This document shows, one piece after another, positions 25,606 through 33,623 of a stretch of DNA of 64,000 bases; within the stretch, counting starts at the first letter, position 1; the number at the start of each line of letters is the position of its first letter. A model generated the notes under the pieces. The model made no database searches, was not told where the DNA came from, and saw nothing but the letters and a program-made list of their open reading frames with translations. The stretch spans positions 124,001 through 188,000 of the forward strand of contig CAYTTY010000002.1 of the NCBI GenBank assembly GCA_964440935.1, written 5' to 3'. This stretch comes from WJJR01 sp964440935. GTDB taxonomy: Bacteria; Zixibacteria; MSB-5A5; WJJR01. Made by a program: the position numbers and the translations under genes.

Positions 25606-26036
25606 GCGGTGCGGCAGGGCTGTGTGGCATCGATTTGTGACGCAGCCTCCGTCAGCCACAAGCCCTGCGCATCGCGCCAAGGACCAACAATAGCGAGCTG
25701 AGGTGTCCCACCGCTTGTTCTGTGGTGTCACCCGCCCGCGGGTGACGCTTTGTCCGCGAAGCAGTTGGCCGACAAGCAAGGGCGCCTGACGAAACGCGGC
25801 GGGTGATCGATTTTATTAACCTATTTCCAGGGCACGACACTGTACTTTACGGAGACAACGAAACCTGAGTCATGTAAACCTTGATGAACACAAGACGCCC
25901 ATAATCATCACGACGAAAACGGTTACGGCGTGTTGTAAAACGTGAGGCGTTGCAGATGACGTGCTGTTGTAGGGGCGTGTTGCATACGCCCCCTGCGTAA
26001 ACTTGTTCAACACGCTGTTGCGACGGGGCACCCCTC
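25606..26036. other. Gap with palindromic repeats
   Basis: 431 bp without a gene. A GGTGTCACCCGCCCGCGGGT palindrome (with GACG) lies near 25733-25755 and GTAGGGGCGTGTTGCATACG near 25969-25996. A partial REP-like CCCACCGCTTG lies near 25698. Confidence 0.65.
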
Positions 26037-26393
26037 CTACTCATCCAACTTCCGGACTTCCTCCGGAATAGTCACGAGGATGACACATCCACCGTCGGAG
26101 CGCACCGGATGACTGTTGCCCGGCGCCGTGTACAGATAGTCGCCCGCATTCAAATCGATGTCGCCAATCTGAATGTCTCCCTCCAGTACAAACACCTCTT
26201 CGCCGCCGGGGTGATCATGTGCCGGATAACTCGCGCCCGGTGCAAAGCGCAGCAACATCGTCGGCGCTCGCCGTTGAGTTGCATCATAGCGCAGGACTTT
26301 GAGGTCGATCCCCGTCACACCCGGCTCGTTGAGTGACGTCCACTCTGTCGAATGACTCCGCATCAACTGATTTCCGTTATCCAGTACGGCCAT
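26037..26393 (-). CDS. ChrR-like cupin domain protein
   Basis: 118 aa from ATG 26393, with GAGGTG five bases upstream. Single cupin fold: LLRFAPGASYPAHDHPGGEE holds the metal-binding HDH...E motif near residue 50-60, with VFVLEGDIQIGDIDLNAGDY and APGNSHPV supplying the second His near 93. It resembles the cupin half of ChrR anti-sigma factors but lacks the sigma-binding N-terminal domain. The substrate, if it is an enzyme, is unknown. A 71-aa unknown gene lies 60 bp upstream on the same strand. Confidence 0.82.
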   Translation of the reverse strand: MAVLDNGNQLMRSHSTEWTSLNEPGVTGIDLKVLRYDATQRRAPTMLLRFAPGASYPAHDHPGGEEVFVLEGDIQIGDIDLNAGDYLYTAPGNSHPVRSDGGCVILVTIPEEVRKLDE

Positions 26394-26453
26394 TGAACAC
26401 CTCGTCGTCAACAGTTCCAAGATCAAATTCGAAGAGAGCACACCAACTAAAAC

Positions 26454-26669
26454 CTACACGATAGTCTCGTCAATCGGCTTCTGCGCATCCGCCGCGATGT
26501 GCGCATCGTCCTCAGAGTACCACGGCTTGCAGTGCAAACGGTTCCGGTGATCCTTGAATCCATCCACCTTTTTCAATTCAGTACGGTCGACACGAATGCC
26601 TTGGTAGGCCGCAATGGTCGGCGCCAGGATCCAGATTGGCGCCGGCTGAATCGGATCCTGTTCCGCCAT
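26454..26669 (-). CDS. Small hypothetical protein
   Basis: 71 aa. A good ribosome site (AAGGGAGA, spacing about 5) precedes the ATG at 26669, which supports a real gene. The protein starts AEQDPIQPAPIWILAPTIAA and is otherwise polar and acidic, with no recognised motif. Probably co-transcribed with the cupin 60 bp downstream. Confidence 0.55.
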   Translation of the reverse strand: MAEQDPIQPAPIWILAPTIAAYQGIRVDRTELKKVDGFKDHRNRLHCKPWYSEDDAHIAADAQKPIDETIV

Positions 26670-26706
26670 CGGATTCTCCCTTCAGTTGCGTGTTACCGGT
26701 TAATAG

Positions 26707-26950
26707 AGTGATTTGCACAATTCCTGTCCGATTCGCGGATGCGAACAGAACGGTTTCCCCTCACCCCAGCCCTCTCCTCCTTCGGCTCCTCTCAGGACAG
26801 GCCGCTGAAAGGCGCGGGCTTGCCCTGAGCTATGCCGAAGGGGAGAGGGAGCAAAAAGTAGGGGTACACACTTCGGCTCCGCTCAGTGCAAGCCGCAGTG
26901 GGCCTGCCCGACGTGACAATTTCAATCGGACAGGAATTTTGACATTCGCT
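26707..26950. mobile_element. MITE-like element H (244 bp)
   Basis: Diverged left end AGTGATTTGCACAATTCCTG followed by TCCGATTCG; right end CAATCGGACAGGAATTTTGA followed by CATTCGCT. The interior has CTCTCCTCCTTCGGCTC facing GCCGAAGGGGAGAGGG. Confidence 0.55.
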
Positions 26951-27013
26951 ATAAATACTCGCGGTGGCATAACGCAAGAACCGGCGAACACGACTTCTCC
27001 GAGACGTGTTATG

Positions 27014-27505
27014 TTACATCCGTGTAAATCGTTCGATCACATCGCGGGAATCAGGGAAGCTGTCAATCAGATAATCCCGCTCGGCGATCTCGAGATCGTC
27101 GAATTCGAAACCCGGAGCCACGGTACAACCACAAAGGGAATAGCCATTGCCGATTGTCGCCGCGGCCTGATAAGTCCCCGCCGGAATGACCAGTTGCGGA
27201 CGTTGTCCTTGCGAAAAGTCGGTGCCTAAAATGTGCTTCTGGTATCCAAGCTCCGGCGATAACAAATGGACTTCGACCGGATCCCCACAATAGAGGTGCC
27301 ACACCTCATCGAGTCCCTTGACCTTATGGAATGCCGAAAACGATCCGGCGGTCAGGAGGAAGTAGATTGCCGTCGATGCGGCGCGCGCCCGATTGCCTGT
27401 CTGTTCGGTTACAGGCATCGCCGACCGAAACGTCTCACGGAAATAGCCGCCTTCGGGATGGGTTTCCAAGTTGAGCGTCTTGATGATGTCGTCAATGGAA
27501 AGCAT
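27014..27505 (-). CDS. DUF985-type cupin (Cupin_5) protein
   Basis: 163 aa from ATG 27505 (GGAG about 9 bases upstream); an upstream ATG at 27535 is possible. Family features: THPEGGYFRETFRS near residue 15, STAIYFLLTAGSFSAFHKV near 44, EVWHLYCGDPVEVHLL near 67, and QLVIPAGTYQAA with SLCGCTVAPGFEFDDLEIA towards the end. These are Pfam Cupin_5/YML079w-like signatures; members form beta-barrel dimers, and their substrate is not established. Confidence 0.87.
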   Translation of the reverse strand: MLSIDDIIKTLNLETHPEGGYFRETFRSAMPVTEQTGNRARAASTAIYFLLTAGSFSAFHKVKGLDEVWHLYCGDPVEVHLLSPELGYQKHILGTDFSQGQRPQLVIPAGTYQAAATIGNGYSLCGCTVAPGFEFDDLEIAERDYLIDSFPDSRDVIERFTRM

Positions 27506-27612
27506 TACGCTCGACTCCTTGCCGCATGTTGTCATGCGTGAGGACAGTTGACTCTGCGGACCCGCGAGGCGGGGGGAGGGATATACAAGATTCTGCCCTT
27601 GCGCGTCGACCC

Positions 27613-27765
27613 CTAATTGCCCCGCCGGAAGTACGCAAAGAACCCGAACAGGCCAAACAACCCGAAAGGCCCGTAGAGGTGGTCGTTTCCGGTGACCGGC
27701 CCGAGTACTCCCAGAATACCCAAAAGCCCCAAATATCCCAGGTGACCCAGATTGCGTTTGTCCAT
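27613..27765 (-). CDS. Small hydrophobic LGxLG-repeat protein (50 aa)
   Basis: ATG at 27765 with a strong GGAGG five bases upstream; stop at 27613-27615. The peptide is MDKRNLGHLGYLGLLGILGV, then a polar TGNDHLYG turn, then GPFGLFGLFGFFAYFRRGN. The LGxLGxLG and FGxFGxFG halves form two short hydrophobic segments around a turn and resemble the small DUF3796-like membrane proteins of Firmicutes. Function unknown. It is divergent from rpmI. Confidence 0.65.
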   Translation of the reverse strand: MDKRNLGHLGYLGLLGILGVLGPVTGNDHLYGPFGLFGLFGFFAYFRRGN

Positions 27766-27992
27766 CGTCGCCTCCTTGCTGTCTATTGGGACCTATACTG
27801 GATTGCGGATGTCATAGCAATTGATTTGCAGCGAGTGGACAAACGTGCACTTTCGCTTCCGCTAAGCCATTGGCTGAACATGTGTTACCGTGGTGCAGGG
27901 CCGGTGGGTGGGTCCGGCTCACATAGGCTCACAGCGGAACGTTACACACCTGCTGATCAGCCCCAAACCCATCCGTCCGATACTTTTAGGGG

Positions 27993-28020
27993 TTGACAGC
28001 AGGGAGGAATTACGTATACT
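27993..28020 (+). promoter_or_regulatory. Sigma-70-type promoter for rpmI-rplT
   Basis: TTGACA at 27993-27998, a 16-bp spacer and TATACT at 28015-28020: close to the housekeeping consensus. Transcription would start near 28027, giving a leader of about 50 nt with a small TTCCGGAATTTCCGGA inverted repeat. It gives the ribosomal genes a promoter independent of thrS-infC. Confidence 0.75.
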
Positions 28021-28075
28021 CCACGCTTCCGGAATTTCCGGACGTATACGACTGTAACGATGAGGCTGTGACAAT

Positions 28076-28273
28076 ATGCCGAAGATGAAAACCAATCGCG
28101 CCGCTGCCAAGCGGTTCAAACGCACCAAGAGTGGCCGCTTCAAACGGGGTAAGGCGTACTCCAGCCACATCTTCACCAGCAAAACAACGAAGCGCAAACG
28201 CCGTCTACGCCAGGGCGGGTATGTTGCCCATGTTGACGAAAACCGCATCTCGCGTTTGCTACCGTACAGTTGA
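28076..28273 (+). CDS. rpmI: 50S ribosomal protein L35
   Basis: 65 aa, very basic, starting PKMKTNRAAAKRFKRTKSGR and ending in a short LLPYS tail; full length for L35. It has its own sigma-70-type promoter and rplT follows after 22 bp. The expected partner infC is 8.7 kb upstream, separated by the accessory block. Confidence 0.97.
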   Translation: MPKMKTNRAAAKRFKRTKSGRFKRGKAYSSHIFTSKTTKRKRRLRQGGYVAHVDENRISRLLPYS

Positions 28274-28295
28274 TTTCAGTTGAGAGGTTGATACA

Positions 28296-28649
28296 GTGTC
28301 ACGTGCCAAGAACAATCCACACGCACATCGCCGTCACAAAAAATATTTGAAAGCGGCCAAGGGCAACTATGGCGCCCGTCGCCGTCTCTATCGCACCGCG
28401 CGCGAGACCGTGGAAAAGGGATGGCGTTATGCCTATCGCGACCGTCGCGCCAAAAAGCGTACGATGCGTCGCCTGTGGATTATCCGCATCAACGCGGCCG
28501 CACGTGAATTGGGTATGAGTTACAGCGCACTGATGAACAATCTGGAGAAGACCGGGATCCAGTTGGACCGCAAGATGCTGGCGCATCTCGCCGCCACGGA
28601 TCCCGATGGTTTTGCCGCGGTCGCCCGCTCCGCTGCGGACGCCGGATAA
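28296..28649 (+). CDS. rplT: 50S ribosomal protein L20
   Basis: 117 aa from a GTG start at 28296 with GAGAGG upstream. Canonical L20: SRAKNNPHAHRRHKKYLKAA, KGNYGARRRLYRTARETVEK and INAAARELGMSYSALMNNL. L20 is needed for early assembly of the large subunit and in other bacteria represses this operon by binding the mRNA leader. An intrinsic terminator follows. Confidence 0.97.
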   Translation: MSRAKNNPHAHRRHKKYLKAAKGNYGARRRLYRTARETVEKGWRYAYRDRRAKKRTMRRLWIIRINAAARELGMSYSALMNNLEKTGIQLDRKMLAHLAATDPDGFAAVARSAADAG

Positions 28650-28698
28650 GCGCGAGCGAAACCAAACACGATCCGTTCTATACAGAGAAAATGCTACC

Positions 28699-28725
28699 AA
28701 ACCCGGCCCCGCCGGGTTTTTGTTT
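28699..28725 (+). terminator. Intrinsic terminator after rplT
   Basis: AAACCCGGC-CCC-GCCGGGTTT followed by TTTGTTT. It separates rpmI-rplT from pheS, so pheS must be reached by read-through or a promoter close to 28740. Confidence 0.85.
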
Positions 28726-28752
28726 ATCACCTCATTCGCAGGGTGAGACGAT

Positions 28753-29766
28753 ATGCCAGCAGACCCGACATCAATCATCGGCCAGCTCGATGAAATAGAA
28801 ACCGAAGCCAAACGGGAATGGGATCAGGCCGATCCCAAGGATCGCCCGACGATCAAGTCCCGCTATCTGGGCAAGAACAGCAAGATCAAATCAATCCTGA
28901 GTACACTGAAGGACCTGAGCCCGGAGGACCGCAAAGCGGTGGGCCAAAAGGCCAACCAACTGCAAAACACCTTGAACGACTACTTCGTCCTCGACAAGGT
29001 TCCATCGTATCACAAAATCCAGTACGATCACACGCTTCCCGGACGCGTCCAGAGACGTGGCCACCGGCACATCCTCACCCAGACGATGGATGATGTCGTG
29101 CAAATCTTCTACGGGATGGGCTTTGAAGTCGCCGATGGTCCTGAAATCGAATCGGACTATTACAATTTCAGCGCGCTCAATTTTCCGCCCGATCATCCGG
29201 CGCGCGACATGCAGGATACGTTCTTCCTGAACGACGAGTACCTACTACGTACCCACACCTCACCCGTGCAGGTGCGTGTCTTCGAGCAGCGCCGTCCGCC
29301 GGTGCGCATTCTGGCGCCGGGACGGACCTATCGCAACGAGGCGATCAGTTCGCGCGCCTATTGCGTGTTTCATCAGGTCGAGGGGTTTTTCGTCGACGTC
29401 GACGTCACCTTTGCGGACTTAAAAGGCGTGCTGTCGGCCTTTGCACAGGAATACTTCGGTTCGCAGGCGCAACTGCGGTTCCGTCCGAGTTTCTTCCCAT
29501 TCACGGAACCGTCGACTGAAGTCGACGTCAACTGCTTGCTCTGCGGCGGGAAGGGATGCGCGTTGTGCAAATACGAAGGCTGGTTGGAAATCCTTGGTGC
29601 GGGGATGATCGATCCGAATGTGTTTAAGGCGGTCGATTACGATCCCGATGTGTTCACCGGTTACGCCTTCGGAATGGGCATCGAACGCATCGCGATGCTG
29701 AAGCACGGCATCGACGACATCCGGGTCTTTTACGATAACGATCTCCGCTTCCTGCAGCAGTTTTAG
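28753..29766 (+). CDS. pheS: Phenylalanine--tRNA ligase alpha subunit
   Basis: 337 aa. The coiled-coil N-terminal arm runs to about residue 90, then the class II core: GFEVADGPEIESDYYNFSAL near 123, DMQDTFFLNDEYLLRTHTSP, motif 2 region PGRTYRNEAISSRAYCVFHQ near 190 and motif 3 GYAFGMGIERIAML near 303. An insertion CLLCGGKGCALCKYEGWLE near 257 has four cysteines in a CxxC-x4-CxxC pattern, probably a zinc knuckle that many PheS proteins lack. It forms an alpha2-beta2 enzyme with PheT, encoded 139 bp downstream. Confidence 0.96.
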   Translation: MPADPTSIIGQLDEIETEAKREWDQADPKDRPTIKSRYLGKNSKIKSILSTLKDLSPEDRKAVGQKANQLQNTLNDYFVLDKVPSYHKIQYDHTLPGRVQRRGHRHILTQTMDDVVQIFYGMGFEVADGPEIESDYYNFSALNFPPDHPARDMQDTFFLNDEYLLRTHTSPVQVRVFEQRRPPVRILAPGRTYRNEAISSRAYCVFHQVEGFFVDVDVTFADLKGVLSAFAQEYFGSQAQLRFRPSFFPFTEPSTEVDVNCLLCGGKGCALCKYEGWLEILGAGMIDPNVFKAVDYDPDVFTGYAFGMGIERIAMLKHGIDDIRVFYDNDLRFLQQF

Positions 29767-29905
29767 AGATGAGCGCTGTTGCCGGCGAGGGGAATGCCTA
29801 TTTGTCATTCCGAGTGAAGCGAGGAATCTGCTTTTTGGGTTTGCTCAGCACGTCGCAGGAAAGGAGATCAATCATGGGGTTTGGAACCAAACGCGGACGG
29901 GCGGC
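29767..29905. repeat. pheS-pheT spacer with a GTCATTCCGAGTGAAGCGAGG unit
   Basis: 139 bp. It contains TTGTCATTCCGAGTGAAGCG followed by AGGAATCTGC at about 29802-29831, a dispersed-repeat-like sequence recalling the ATTCC...GGAAT units elsewhere in the window. No hairpin terminator is visible. Confidence 0.4.
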
Positions 29906-32290
29906 ATGAGAGTCGGATACAATTGGCTGAAAGACTACATTGCGTTCGAATGGACGCCCACCGAACTCGCCGATCGCCTCACGGCCATCGGCACTGCGGT
30001 CGACGGCATCGAGCCGGTCTTCGATCGCTTCAGTAATGTAATTATCGGGCGGATCGACAAAGTCGAGTCGCATCCGCAGCGTCCCGATTTGAACGTTTGC
30101 CACGTCGATCTGAAGGGACGCGGTGTGACCATGGTCAGCGGTGCGCCGAATTGCCGCGTCGGCATGCTCGTGGCTGCGGCCCTGCCGGGTGCGAAGCTTC
30201 CCGGTGTTAGTGACGGCATGCGGGAACGCGAGATCGATGGTGTCACATCCGAAGGAATGCTCTGTTCGGAAAAAGAGCTGGGGCTTTCGGATGATGGGAC
30301 TGTGTTGATGGAAATCGATCCGGAAATCTACAACGTCGGCAGCGATCTCTGGAAGGCGTACGAACTCGATGAGGTGTCGCTGTCGTTCGAACTGACGCCG
30401 AATCGCAGCGACTGCCTTTCGGTCATTGGCATTGCACGTGAGATCGCGGCCCTGGCCGATGGACGAGTTCGTCGCCCGGAGGTGAAACTCGAGGAAGTTC
30501 GGATTGCGAACGCCGACCTGGTGCGTATCGATATCGATTTCCCCGAAGGTTGTCCGCGTTATGCGGGACGATTGGTGCGCGGCGGGACGGTACGTCCATC
30601 ACCATTCTGGCTGAAACGTTGCCTGCGGTCAGCGGGCATTCGACCGATTAACAACGCGGTCGATATCACCAACTTCGTGATGCTGGAGACCGGCCAGCCG
30701 CTGCATGCATTCGACTGGTCCAGGTTCCCCGATGGACGAGTCCTCGTGCGTGCATCGGCCGCAGGGGAGATGTTCACCACGCTCGATGACATCGAACGCA
30801 CGCTGCCAACGAATTCGGTCATGATCACCAACGGCCACGAAGCCGTGGCCATCGGCGGTGTTATGGGTGGTGTCGACTCGGAAGTCAAACCCGAGACGAC
30901 CGATTTCCTGCTCGAAAGTGCGCATTTCAATCCGACACATATTCGTCGCACGCGCACCCGTCTTGGATTGGCCACCGATGCAGCGTTGCGGTTTGAAAAG
31001 GGGGTCGATCCGAATGGTGTCATTCAGGCGCTCGATCGCGCGGCGGAGTTGTATGCGCAGTTGACCGGCGGCGAGGTACTCGCCGATCCGGTCGATGCCT
31101 ACCCGTCACCCGTCGAACCGCGCAAACTCGAGTTGGACCCGGAACGAGCGAATCGCGTGTTGGGGACCAACATGTCGACACCAACGATGATCAACATCCT
31201 GTCCAATCTCGAATTCGGTGTCGTGACCGGCAAACCACCGGCGATTACGGTTCCAACGTTTCGTCCCGATATCGAGCGCGAGATCGATTTGATCGAAGAA
31301 GTGGCACGCATTTACGGCTACGAGCGCATCCCGATCGACCGCCGTGGCGGCGGCGCGTTGCCAACTCATCGCGACGAGTTCACCACGGCGATGCAGCGCG
31401 CGCGTGACCAACTCGAAGGAATGGGTCTGTACGAGATGGTCAACAATTCACTGACCGATCCAAAGTCGACATTCGTTCCGAAGAATCAGCACGTGACAAT
31501 GCGTAACCCACTCTCAGCCGAATTGTCGATCATGCGCCCCGATCTGGTCGGTGGTTTGCTCGGTACAGTGGCGCGCAATCGGAACCGTCAGGTTGAGACC
31601 ATTCCGGTGTATGAAATCGGACGTGTGTTCGGCTTGTCCAACGATGGTCAAACTGGATTCTCCGAGCATGCTGAGCTGCTCATTGGCTTGTGCGGAAATG
31701 CACCCACACCGGGCTGGGGTGAACCGGCGCGGACGTATGACTATTTCGATCTCAAGGGAAGGGTAGAGGAGTTCCTCCGTCACTGGCTGCCGTCGAATGA
31801 CCTTGAACCGTCGGATGAAGCACCATTCGCGAAGGGCCAGAGTTTCCGCATCGTGTCCAACGGCTGCGGTTACGGATATCTCGGTCTGATCGACTCCGGC
31901 CACGCGCTGCAATTCGATGTCAAGGATCCGGTCTGGGCGGCGGTGATCAACTTCGATGCGCTGGTCAGACAGGACCGTCCGGTCAAGCGCTACACACCGG
32001 CGCCACGATTCCCGGCGGCGTTCCGCGATGTGGCTGTGGTCGTCGATCCCGAATCGCGTGCCGGTGACTTGGAGCGCACCATCCGTGACGCCGGGGGAGA
32101 CGTGGTCGAAGCCGTCCGCCTGTTCGACCGGTATACTGGCAAGTCAATCGCCCAAGGTAAGATCAGCTTGGCGTTTTCGATCAGCTACCGCGTCCCTGAC
32201 CGCACGCTGCGCGACGATGAAGTCGAGACGGCGCATCGCAATATTGTGGATGCGCTGGCCAGAAAGCACGGAGCGGAGCTAAGAAAGTAA
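29906..32290 (+). CDS. pheT: Phenylalanine--tRNA ligase beta subunit
   Basis: 794 aa, full length. N-terminal B1 and EMAP-type tRNA-binding OB fold (NVIIGRIDKVESHPQRPDLN near residue 39, and EGMLCSEKELGLS). B3/B4 editing region about 205-390 with RSAGIRPINNAVDITNFVML and HAFDWSRFPDGRV. B5 domain about 400-475. The catalytic-like core is about 480-690 (EEVARIYGYERIP near 472), followed by a C-terminal ferredoxin-fold anticodon-binding domain starting PRFPAAFRDVAVVVD near 700. It partners with PheS. The ATG at 29906 has only a weak ribosome site. Confidence 0.96.
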   Translation: MRVGYNWLKDYIAFEWTPTELADRLTAIGTAVDGIEPVFDRFSNVIIGRIDKVESHPQRPDLNVCHVDLKGRGVTMVSGAPNCRVGMLVAAALPGAKLPGVSDGMREREIDGVTSEGMLCSEKELGLSDDGTVLMEIDPEIYNVGSDLWKAYELDEVSLSFELTPNRSDCLSVIGIAREIAALADGRVRRPEVKLEEVRIANADLVRIDIDFPEGCPRYAGRLVRGGTVRPSPFWLKRCLRSAGIRPINNAVDITNFVMLETGQPLHAFDWSRFPDGRVLVRASAAGEMFTTLDDIERTLPTNSVMITNGHEAVAIGGVMGGVDSEVKPETTDFLLESAHFNPTHIRRTRTRLGLATDAALRFEKGVDPNGVIQALDRAAELYAQLTGGEVLADPVDAYPSPVEPRKLELDPERANRVLGTNMSTPTMINILSNLEFGVVTGKPPAITVPTFRPDIEREIDLIEEVARIYGYERIPIDRRGGGALPTHRDEFTTAMQRARDQLEGMGLYEMVNNSLTDPKSTFVPKNQHVTMRNPLSAELSIMRPDLVGGLLGTVARNRNRQVETIPVYEIGRVFGLSNDGQTGFSEHAELLIGLCGNAPTPGWGEPARTYDYFDLKGRVEEFLRHWLPSNDLEPSDEAPFAKGQSFRIVSNGCGYGYLGLIDSGHALQFDVKDPVWAAVINFDALVRQDRPVKRYTPAPRFPAAFRDVAVVVDPESRAGDLERTIRDAGGDVVEAVRLFDRYTGKSIAQGKISLAFSISYRVPDRTLRDDEVETAHRNIVDALARKHGAELRK

Positions 32291-32714
32291 TAATGTAGGG
32301 CGGGCACTCCGCCCCGACCTTTGTATTAGAGCGATTGTCCGAATTGTTTTCCGATTGACCGGGCGATGTGGCACGGGTGCCTCGTTTACACTGAGTAAGC
32401 CGAAGTGCCCGTGCGGCCTGGCCCGGTCGACCATGCTCACGGCAAACGGGACGGCCATGCTACGGTCTCGTGAATCGAAAAGTTTTTCTGACAATCGCTA
32501 TAGACATTTGGGTGAACCTTGCCGTGGATCGTCCCGAGCCACGGCGAGAACAACCCAACCTTCAAAATCTCGACCGCTCCACTGATCTACCGCTCAAATG
32601 CTCTAAATCCACTTGACTGAGTTAAAGCAGAACATTAAATCTGCCTATACAGAGCCTCACACTGCGGCCTGACTCGCCGTTGAACCTCAACCCGCTGTAG
32701 GTTCAGATTCGAAG
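32291..32714. other. Gap after pheT with MITE-like element E
   Basis: About 424 bp. A GGGCGGGCACTCCGCCC palindrome lies at about 32299-32315, then element E at 32330-32499. The remaining 215 bp show no recognisable feature apart from the approach to the coiled-coil gene. Confidence 0.65.
32330..32499. mobile_element. MITE-like element E (170 bp)
   Basis: Left end AGCGATTGTCCGAATTGTTT followed by TCCGATTG, and right end TTTTTCTGACAATCGCT. The interior shares CATGCTCACGGCAAACGGGA and CGGCCATGCTACGGT with elements D and F, and carries about 20 extra bases near 32385 compared with D. Confidence 0.8.
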
Positions 32715-32975
32715 ATGGAATCGTCCGGACTTGATCGATTAGGCAGTTCCCTAGAGAAGCTCGTGGAGCGGCTTAACCAAGCCGAGGAGGAGCGCAACCG
32801 ACTCCGCCACGAGACGCAGGAACTCAAAAATCGCCTCGAACAACAGGCCCAGGAAACCAACCGCATCGCTAATCTGACCCAGCAGCAGGCTGCGTCTACC
32901 GACCAATTACAGGAAGCCAAGGCCCGACTGGTAGCCGTGGCCAGGCGCCTCAAAGAGATCGAAGATCTCATCTAA
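32715..32975 (+). CDS. ZapB-like coiled-coil protein
   Basis: 86 aa, almost wholly coiled coil: LDRLGSSLEKLVERLNQAEE, RNRLRHETQELKNRLEQQAQ and LQEAKARLVAVARRLKEIED. Size, heptads and position one gene before zapA suggest a cell-division coiled coil related to ZapB, but sequence alone cannot separate this from other short coiled coils. The ribosome site is weak. Confidence 0.6.
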   Translation: MESSGLDRLGSSLEKLVERLNQAEEERNRLRHETQELKNRLEQQAQETNRIANLTQQQAASTDQLQEAKARLVAVARRLKEIEDLI

Positions 32976-33193
32976 GTCTTAGTTCATTCATCTCTTCACA
33001 CGCTTACCTTGATGTTCAGGGTGATTGTTTTCGTCTGTCTATCTCAGGCTCCGTGAGATACACCATCGACCAAGATCGATTAAGCCGCAATTCGTCCTTG
33101 ACAATCGCCTCAGGTGAGAGGATTCTTCTGCCAGGGTGTTGTATTTTTATATAGATTGCGGTACGAAAATGGCACTGTTGCCCATAACGAGGA
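32976..33193. other. Spacer before zapA
   Basis: 218 bp. TTGACA occurs at 33098-33103 but no convincing -10 box follows at the right distance. No structured RNA was recognised, including 6S RNA. Confidence 0.4.
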
Positions 33194-33529
33194 TTGGTTG
33201 AGATAAGATTCGTGGAAACGCAGGAAAAGTCTTTGCGTGTCAGCATCTTCGGTGAAGAGTACCCACTGCGGGGCGGAGAAGGCACCGACTCGGAGTATAT
33301 GTACAAGGTGGCCGATTATGTCGACCGGTCGATGCGGAAAATCGCCGACCGATCGCCCAATTTGTCAACGACCAAGATTGCCATCCTGGCAGCACTAAAT
33401 ATCACCGACGAGCTGTTCGCGCACCGGCGTGACTCGGAGCGTAAATTATCGGAAGTGGAGAGCAAGGCGCACGGCATTTTGGAATGGCTGGAGCAGCGTC
33501 TCACGCTCGACCCATCCTCGGACACATAG
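33194..33529 (+). CDS. zapA: Cell division protein ZapA
   Basis: 111 aa from a TTG at 33194; a stop lies just upstream at 33185-33187, and a GTG at 33212 is the alternative. Family features: RVSIFGEEYPLRGGEGTDSE near residue 17, YMYKVADYVDRSMRKIADRS near 37 and a C-terminal coiled coil ITDELFAHRRDSERKLSEVE. ZapA bundles FtsZ filaments at midcell. The order pheT - coiled coil - zapA - rny is common in bacteria with this cluster. Confidence 0.9.
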   Translation: MVEIRFVETQEKSLRVSIFGEEYPLRGGEGTDSEYMYKVADYVDRSMRKIADRSPNLSTTKIAILAALNITDELFAHRRDSERKLSEVESKAHGILEWLEQRLTLDPSSDT

Positions 33530-33623
33530 CACACACCCTCGTTTTCGTCACCGCGCAACGAAAAATGCTTGGTGAGGCGGCTACGCCGTGGCGTGACCGA
33601 TTACTCACCCCATGGAGAATCAC

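Noticed and set aside
28650..28752. Phenylalanine attenuator before pheS
   Set aside because: The terminator is clear, but there is no leader peptide with Phe codons and no competing stem; it reads as the rplT terminator.
33098..33126. Sigma-70 promoter for zapA
   Set aside because: TTGACA is perfect, but the hexamer 17 bp downstream (GATTCT) does not match a -10 box.
32976..33193. 6S RNA near zapA
   Set aside because: zapA is often next to 6S RNA, but no long hairpin with a central bubble can be drawn here or in the 94 bp after zapA.
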